NCBI GenBank assembly: GCA_027048265.1
Contig: JALTXS010000188.1
Coordinates: 1 to 9,584 of the forward strand
Source: Desulfurococcales archaeon
Lineage (GTDB): Archaea > Thermoproteota > Thermoprotei_A > Sulfolobales > Fervidicoccaceae
Direction: 5' to 3'
DNA length: 9,584 nt
Shown here: piece after piece, positions 6,298-9,584 of the stretch
Numbering within the stretch: position 1 is the stretch's first letter
Layout: each line of letters starts with the position of its first letter
The notes under the pieces: generated by a model
What the model saw: the letters and a program-made list of their open reading frames with translations, nothing else
What the model was told of the DNA's origin: nothing
Database searches by the model: none
Made by a program: the position numbers and the translations under genes

Positions 6298-6931
6298 CGA
6301 CCCCATCCCTCTTCCACCTCCCTCGAATCCCTATGATGCAAAGTTGACTGTGAGAAAGGTGATGCAGCAGACCGTGAAACCCCTAGAAGTACTAGGAGAG
6401 GTGGTAATCGAGGCAGTATCCAGGGTACCTAGCAACCATATTGAAGACAAAATAAGACCACCCATAGTTCTGAACAGGTACCTCAAGGCCAGTGGCAAGC
6501 AAGGTAACTATACAAGCATAGTCGATGGAACTTTCCACGGGGAAAACTCGCTTGGGTTCAAAGAACTCCTACTACACGGGAGAAGGGCTGCCTCGGCCCT
6601 CCTCTACTCTATGCCACTAGCCTTCTACCTGCTTGCAAGGGAGGTAAAGGACAGTTCGCCAAACAAGCCCCCCATAGAAACCCTAATAGAAGGAGTGGAC
6701 AGGCTAAGAAACCTCCAAGAGAATAAAACCACTATAGATTCGGAAAAACACAAGATCTACCCCTACCTAGCATTCGACGGAGCCCTTATGGAGGAACTCT
6801 TCCTACTAGCAACACTTTCCAACTACGCCTACAACAACGCCGACCAAATAAGTGTAAACAACCCCTACACAGAGGGCCTAAGCTTAGATGACCTTGGGAA
6901 AATAACAAAGCTAATGCCCACTTACTTCTAG
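6248..6931 (+). CDS. Csx1 middle fragment (linker and HEPN helices without catalytic motif)
   Basis: 227 residues if read from ATG 6248, which overlaps the end of the preceding fragment by 50 bases. It begins with PPKYELLLYNSDP, a segment that in Csx1 closes the CARF domain. It continues into helical sequence such as GRRAASALLYSMPLAFYLLAREV and FDGALMEELFLLATLSNYAYNNADQ, consistent with the linker and start of the HEPN domain, and stops at the amber codon after TKLMPTYF. GAGGGAGG at 6226-6233 is a distant possible SD, so independent translation is conceivable but not well supported. Truncated here, it lacks the R-x4-H active site. Base composition becomes AT-richer toward its end. Confidence 0.75.
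   Translation: MSKGENPPKYELLLYNSDPIPLPPPSNPYDAKLTVRKVMQQTVKPLEVLGEVVIEAVSRVPSNHIEDKIRPPIVLNRYLKASGKQGNYTSIVDGTFHGENSLGFKELLLHGRRAASALLYSMPLAFYLLAREVKDSSPNKPPIETLIEGVDRLRNLQENKTTIDSEKHKIYPYLAFDGALMEELFLLATLSNYAYNNADQISVNNPYTEGLSLDDLGKITKLMPTYF
6253..6274 (+). other. Probable frameshift site in csx1
   Basis: The two csx1 frames meet in a run of short homopolymers: A4 (6253-6256), G4 (6257-6260), A4 (6261-6264), C3, A, C3, A3. Removing one base in this stretch joins SHVKR directly to NPPKYELLLYNSDP in frame. This makes an inserted base the simplest lesion. Such A/G runs are also typical places for sequencing errors and for slippage during transcription. Confidence 0.75.
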
Positions 6932-7237
6932 CTGTTCTCACAAAAAGAGCTAGATAATATAAAACAAGGGAGAACACAGATAGAATTTGGAAAAAATAAG
7001 TATCCTAACAAACCATGTGAGGCAAGTAACGTTAATAATACCAGCTTTATGCGTAATTTGATGGCACATGCAGGCCTACTAATAAAAATTGCTGAGATCA
7101 AAGAGGATAATAACAAAAAGCTTATACGTTATAGGCTGAATGGTCAAGGGGGACAGCAGCCTGAATGCTGGGAGGAAGTTAAGAAAAGATTGTTACAAAT
7201 ACCACAAGGTAGTTTCTCTAATAGTCAATATCTGTAA
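6932..7237 (+). pseudogene. Csx1 C-terminal HEPN fragment beyond the amber stop
   Basis: After TAG 6929-6931 the same frame is open for 101 codons to a TAA at 7235-7237. It reads LFSQKELDNIKQG, then at 7049-7078 MRNLMAHAGL, where Arg (7052-7054) and His (7067-7069) form the R-x4-H motif of HEPN ribonucleases in the usual Csx1 R-N-x-x-A-H-A-G context. The helix LLIKIAEIKE and a polar tail follow. No SD or good start precedes it; an ATG sits exactly at the motif (7049), so a separate functional gene is unlikely. The region is clearly AT-richer than the CARF part. This is the severed active site of csx1. Confidence 0.8.
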
Positions 7238-7254
7238 GTATTGTTCTTAATCTT

Positions 7255-7332
7255 GTGTGAGATGATGACCCCCAGCAACACGCAGAGCCCGTGTGTAGGG
7301 CTGTGAAGAAACCTGTCTCAGCTGATTCATGT
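7255..7332 (+). ncRNA. Candidate C/D-box sRNA (2'-O-methylation guide)
   Basis: ATGATGA at 7262-7268 is a perfect C box (RUGAUGA) and CTGA at 7322-7325 a perfect D box. GTGAAGA at 7303-7309 is a one-mismatch C' box, exactly 12 nt before the D box, the canonical archaeal guide spacing. The flanks 7255-7261 and 7326-7332 can pair over 7 bp (several G-U) as the terminal stem. The D' box is poor: CAGA at 7283-7286 is the best candidate. Between D' and C' lies an unusual hairpin, AGCCC/GGGCT around GTGTGTA. The D guide (7310-7321) is complementary to CUGAGACA, a string I recall in conserved 16S rRNA. That target is unverified. Confidence 0.5.
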
Positions 7333-7468
7333 CACAAACGATTAAAAGCTAACCGCCTTCTCTTTAGAACTATACAGGCATACAGGAATATACTTTTCCA
7401 ACTTATACCTTCGGCTGAAATATACAATTTTTCCATCGATTTTGGGGTGGTTTTTGTCGTGATTGACG

Positions 7469-7497
7469 TGATTGAGAAGCATAATGCTATGCAATCA
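7469..7497. repeat. Inverted repeat / hairpin
   Basis: TGATTG (7469-7474) pairs with CAATCA (7492-7497). Inside a symmetric 3x3 internal loop lies a further AGC/GCT stem around ATAAT (7478-7488). It overlaps a tandem CGTGATTGA repeat. The function is unknown; it might be an RNA hairpin near a transcript 3' end or a protein-binding site. Confidence 0.4.
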
Positions 7498-7512
7498 TAG
7501 AAGGGAACCAGG

Positions 7513-7570
7513 TCTGCTAACACACTAGCTGTCGGTCAGATTTCTATGTTTTCTTTTATTTTTTTATTTA
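7513..7570 (+). terminator. Probable T-rich terminator for rightward transcription
   Basis: TCTG (7513-7516) and CAGA (7537-7540), with an inner CTA/TAG pairing, form a weak hairpin. The T-rich run 7541-7570 follows at once, including seven consecutive T at 7559-7565. Archaeal transcription commonly ends in such T tracts. It would end transcripts from the crn1-csx1 side and the sRNA. Confidence 0.55.
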
Positions 7571-7578
7571 TGTTTTAA

Positions 7579-7608
7579 ATAAAAAGTATTCAGATATTAT
7601 TTAAAAAT
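7579..7608 (-). terminator. Probable T-rich terminator for leftward transcription
   Basis: On the minus strand, downstream of the TOPRIM gene stop at 7637, the runs TTTTTAA (plus 7602-7608) and CTTTTTATTT (plus 7577-7586 region) are U-rich tracts suited to archaeal termination. They sit back to back with the plus-strand tract, as expected between convergent units. Confidence 0.45.
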
Positions 7609-7636
7609 ACCAAGTAGATATGTCATCCTACAGCGC

Positions 7637-8170
7637 CTATTTTCTGGCTGTAGCTACCCATTTTAGAAGCTGGGAGTATTCTTTAAAGTCACGCTCGCCC
7701 ATTAACGATTCCAAGTCTACATTGTGTACATGTTCTCCTAACATGTGTTTTTGATAGGGTCTCCCGAATATTCTAGAAAGAATGGCCTCAGGTTCGTGTC
7801 TGCACCCGCGTGTTCCCTTCCTGCCCGTAAGGCCTATGCAGAGCCATGCCTCGTGCCTGGGTTCAACTATTGCAACTTTGAAGTCAAAGCTTCGTGGGAT
7901 CTGAAAGTGCCTCTCAACAAACATGTACCTTGCCTCCTCTGGTCTATGCCCCTCGCTATCTATTACTATGAGCACTTTTTTCTCTTTTCGAAAAGTTACA
8001 GAAGCACTTATCTTGCTCCTCAGCGCAGGGTTGCATTTTTTGCTGGGCATTCTCTTAACTATTATTTTTTTAAATACATCTTTGCTAAGAAAACTGTTTT
8101 CTACTAATTTTTTTATCAATGCATTATGGAAGACTACACCATGGTAGTCTTCTACAAAGACCAAGCCCAT
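7637..8170 (-). CDS. Small TOPRIM-like protein (DUF4276-like), partner of the AAA ATPase
   Basis: 177 residues. The layout resembles stand-alone TOPRIM proteins: MGLVFVEDYHG with an acidic residue (Glu7) after a hydrophobic strand, then VLIVIDSEGHRPEEA with Asp71-x-Glu73 in the place of the DxD motif. VAIVEPRHEAWLCIGL (Glu103, Glu107) follows, like the 'P-x-x-E-A-W-L' stretch of DUF4276/DUF3226-type proteins. TOPRIM domains bind Mg2+ and cut nucleic acid; in OLD nucleases the domain is fused to an ATPase, here it would be separate. ATG 8170 lies 14 nt after the ATPase stop with only a weak AGGT as SD, so translation is probably coupled. It lies antisense to two open frames of 120 and 74 codons, which I take as shadows. 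The TOPRIM assignment is from motif pattern only, and Asp-Ser-Glu instead of Asp-x-Asp is a deviation. Confidence 0.6.
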   Translation of the reverse strand: MGLVFVEDYHGVVFHNALIKKLVENSFLSKDVFKKIIVKRMPSKKCNPALRSKISASVTFRKEKKVLIVIDSEGHRPEEARYMFVERHFQIPRSFDFKVAIVEPRHEAWLCIGLTGRKGTRGCRHEPEAILSRIFGRPYQKHMLGEHVHNVDLESLMGERDFKEYSQLLKWVATARK

Positions 8171-8184
8171 ACTTATCCGACCTG

Positions 8185-9584
8185 TTATTGATAAGTCTCG
8201 CCATAAATCATATGGTCGCTTATGGTTATGCCTTCACTTTCGAGCCTTGATACTAGTTCTTTTATAGAGGAGGGCCTCTTAACTATGGTTCCTGATATAG
8301 GGTCTCTTCGAACCACCAGTATCCTATCCATGCCCACCAAATCAATAACGGTAGGAGAATGAGTTGCCAACAACACTGGTATCGAGAGTGAAGAAAATTC
8401 ATCAATAACATATTCAATAAGCCGCGCATGCATGCTGTTCTCTATTTCATCCACCAATAACAGAGTGGGCTCAAGGTCCAAGGCTAGCATAAGCGAGACA
8501 AATTTGAACAGGCCGTCAGGTAAGTTAGGAGGAGCAAGCTCAAGGTCTCCTTCCTCTGCAAAAAGGACTATATTGCCATGTACAACCTTGGGTGCTATGA
8601 ATATGTTGGGAAACATTGTTTTTAAGGCTCGTCGGAGCCTCGGCGGGTCCTCTCCCCTACTTCCTCTGTAAGAGAAGAGAACTTCTGGGAGATTTCTAGC
8701 TCTCTCGTCAAGCCTGTCACCACCCATTATCTTGCGGGGCTCTGAGAGAGCCCCAATGTCAGGGTGCCTTAGAAGCACAATACGTGAAAGCATCTCAGGG
8801 ATAGTTATGTATATTATATTTATGGGGTTTGGAGGCGATGGTAGGACATTTTTCAGTAGGGCTCCCTGAGGCGTAACTGTAGGGCTGTAGTCAAATTCGT
8901 ATAAGATAGGCCCGAATGGGAAAACATATTCTTCTCCTCTGACTATCCTTTCGCGGGCCTTCTCTTCCATTCTAACACGGGTCTCTATCTGCTCTATCAG
9001 AGATACAACATCTATCATAGTCATTGTCGTCTCAGGAGGCGATGTATAGATAACCTTGTTTCCGTAAACTTCTATTTGCTCTCTTTGCTTAGGATTAAGC
9101 CTTTCCAAAATCTTCGAAATGCGCTCGTTTATTCGGGGCGCTTCCAGTATCAGTTTCCTTTTCCCAATAATGGTAAGGCTTGTCTTGCGGGTTTTCCCTA
9201 TTTCAACCAGTAAGCGAGTGTGTTCTAGCGTGTCCTCCGTGGGCGAGTATGTGAATTCTGCGATGAACGATACCCGGGTCTGCCTATAGGGCCTCTGTCG
9301 GGATGAATTTCTCCTTAGACGCCTTCTAAGCGCTGGCCAATAGTAGCTGAACTCTAGACCAATGCGTATGGGAAGACTGGGGTTCTTTCCATATATAATG
9401 TCAAGAGCCCTCCAGTATTTGGGAAGGTGGGGCCTGTAAGGAGTCTTTCTCCTGGCCTCCGTGAGGGCATGCCTGAGAAAATCTATAGCTTCGAGGATGT
9501 TGGTTTTCCCAGAAGCATTCGCACCGACGAGAACATTGGGACCTTTGCTTAGTTCTATTTTGAGGTTTTTAATACTCTTGAAGT
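8185..9584 (-). CDS. OLD/RecF-like AAA ATPase (5' end outside the window)
   Basis: The minus-strand frame is open from the window edge (9582) to TAA 8185-8187, giving 465 visible residues; a TTG at 9108 is internal, not the start. The N-terminus FKSIKNLKIELSKGPNVLV is the usual strand before the Walker A GANASGKT (bases 9502-9525), so perhaps only 8-15 residues are missing. Downstream are a signature-like LPDGLFKF (visible residues about 354-361), Walker B LLLVDEIEN with the Asp-Glu pair at 8446-8451, and the switch His in LLATHSP (8359-8361). These are the ABC-type motifs of the AAA15/AAA21 (OLD, RecF-like) ATPases. The long middle between Walker A and the signature has no motif I recognise. 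The C-terminus (to IYGETYQ) has no fused TOPRIM; that role probably falls to the next gene downstream. Confidence 0.88.
   Translation of the reverse strand, partial: FKSIKNLKIELSKGPNVLVGANASGKTNILEAIDFLRHALTEARRKTPYRPHLPKYWRALDIIYGKNPSLPIRIGLEFSYYWPALRRRLRRNSSRQRPYRQTRVSFIAEFTYSPTEDTLEHTRLLVEIGKTRKTSLTIIGKRKLILEAPRINERISKILERLNPKQREQIEVYGNKVIYTSPPETTMTMIDVVSLIEQIETRVRMEEKARERIVRGEEYVFPFGPILYEFDYSPTVTPQGALLKNVLPSPPNPINIIYITIPEMLSRIVLLRHPDIGALSEPRKIMGGDRLDERARNLPEVLFSYRGSRGEDPPRLRRALKTMFPNIFIAPKVVHGNIVLFAEEGDLELAPPNLPDGLFKFVSLMLALDLEPTLLLVDEIENSMHARLIEYVIDEFSSLSIPVLLATHSPTVIDLVGMDRILVVRRDPISGTIVKRPSSIKELVSRLESEGITISDHMIYGETYQ

Larger units (their letters stand above)
5596..7237 (+). pseudogene. 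csx1: csx1: CARF-HEPN RNase gene broken by a frameshift and an amber stop
   Basis: Three successive pieces make one Csx1 (MJ1666/DxTHG family), the RNase activated by cyclic oligoadenylate from type III CRISPR complexes. Piece one, in the frame of base 5596, holds the N-terminal CARF with TWGLPLKW and DLTHG. Piece two, one frame over, resumes with YNSDP and the helical middle. Piece three, in the same frame as piece two after a TAG at 6929-6931, carries the HEPN motif RNLMAH. Joined, they give about 545 residues, somewhat long for Csx1 (commonly 400-480). As read, neither the first nor the second product alone can be an active RNase. Either this is a genuine pseudogene, expression needs two recoding events, or there are sequence errors. 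The upstream crn1 is undamaged. Two independent lesions favour real decay, but I cannot exclude errors. Confidence 0.8.
7238..7636. other. AT-rich gap between converging units, no convincing protein gene
   Basis: About 400 bases separate the csx1 remnant from the left-reading TOPRIM gene. I see a candidate C/D-box sRNA (7255-7332), short tandem repeats (ATACAGG twice at 7372-7386; CGTGATTGA twice at 7458-7475), an inverted repeat (7469-7497) and T-rich tracts on both strands (7541-7608). Open frames of 60-70 codons on either strand lack SD sites and recognisable motifs. No CRISPR repeats, tRNA or IS ends are seen. Confidence 0.6.

Noticed and set aside
6926..6931. TAG in csx1 as a pyrrolysine codon
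   Set aside because: No pyrrolysine machinery is known in crenarchaea, and a second, independent frame lesion is present in the same gene.
7291..7500. 69-codon plus frame in the AT-rich gap (and a 63-codon minus frame at 7332-7523)
   Set aside because: No SD, no recognisable motif, overlap with the sRNA candidate and inverted repeat; length is within chance expectation.
7238..7636. CRISPR array or leader near the CARF genes
   Set aside because: No repeat of 24-37 bp recurs with spacer-sized intervals; only 7-9 bp tandem repeats are present.
7745..8147. Plus-strand frames of 120 and 74 codons opposite the TOPRIM-like gene
   Set aside because: The minus-strand protein forms an operon with the ATPase and has conserved-looking acidic motifs; the plus-strand products are Phe/Leu/Ser-rich shadows without an SD.

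Overview
The window looks like a hyperthermophilic crenarchaeote (Thermoproteota), possibly an Aeropyrum-type organism. This is inferred from frequent GTG/TTG starts, GGAGGTG-type Shine-Dalgarno (SD) sites inside operons, AGG/ATA-rich codon use, archaeal TATA boxes about 25 nt before transcript starts, and close resemblance of two proteins to crenarchaeal CRISPR accessory families (APE2256 and MJ1666 types). The species itself cannot be read from the sequence.

Layout: (1) 1-2796 (+) is the end of a tryptophan biosynthesis operon: the trpF tail, trpE, trpG and trpC, GC-rich and tightly packed (trpF/trpE overlap by 7 nt, trpE/trpG by a GTGA, trpG to trpC a few bases apart). (2) 2841-3823 (+) is a gene with its own TATA box for a TudS-related (DUF523-like) putative iron-sulfur desulfidase with an unassigned C-terminal half. 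(3) 3857-4576 (+) is a VapBC toxin-antitoxin pair behind its own promoter. (4) 4637-7237 (+) is a CRISPR accessory operon. It holds an intact CARF protein of the APE2256 family, likely a Crn1 ring nuclease that degrades cyclic tetra-adenylate. A Csx1-type CARF-HEPN ribonuclease follows, translationally coupled by a GTGA overlap. (5) 7238-7636 is an AT-rich gap with a candidate C/D-box sRNA, an inverted repeat and T-rich terminator tracts between converging transcription units. (6) 7637-9584 (-) is a two-gene unit read leftward: an OLD/RecF-like AAA ATPase (start just outside the window) and a small TOPRIM-like protein, which together look like a split OLD-type (PARIS-like) defence pair.

The main observation is the state of csx1. 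Its reading frame is broken once by an apparent +1 shift in a homopolymer-rich stretch (about 6253-6274) and once by an in-frame amber codon (6929-6931). After the amber codon the same frame stays open for 101 codons and carries the HEPN catalytic motif RNLMAH. The upstream ring nuclease is intact. The locus therefore appears to keep the 'brake' while the cyclic-oligoadenylate-activated RNase is disabled, unless recoding occurs or the sequence has errors. Together with VapBC and the ATPase/TOPRIM pair, the right two-thirds of the window reads as a defence island next to a housekeeping trp operon. No cas10/cmr/csm genes, adaptation genes or CRISPR array are present here.
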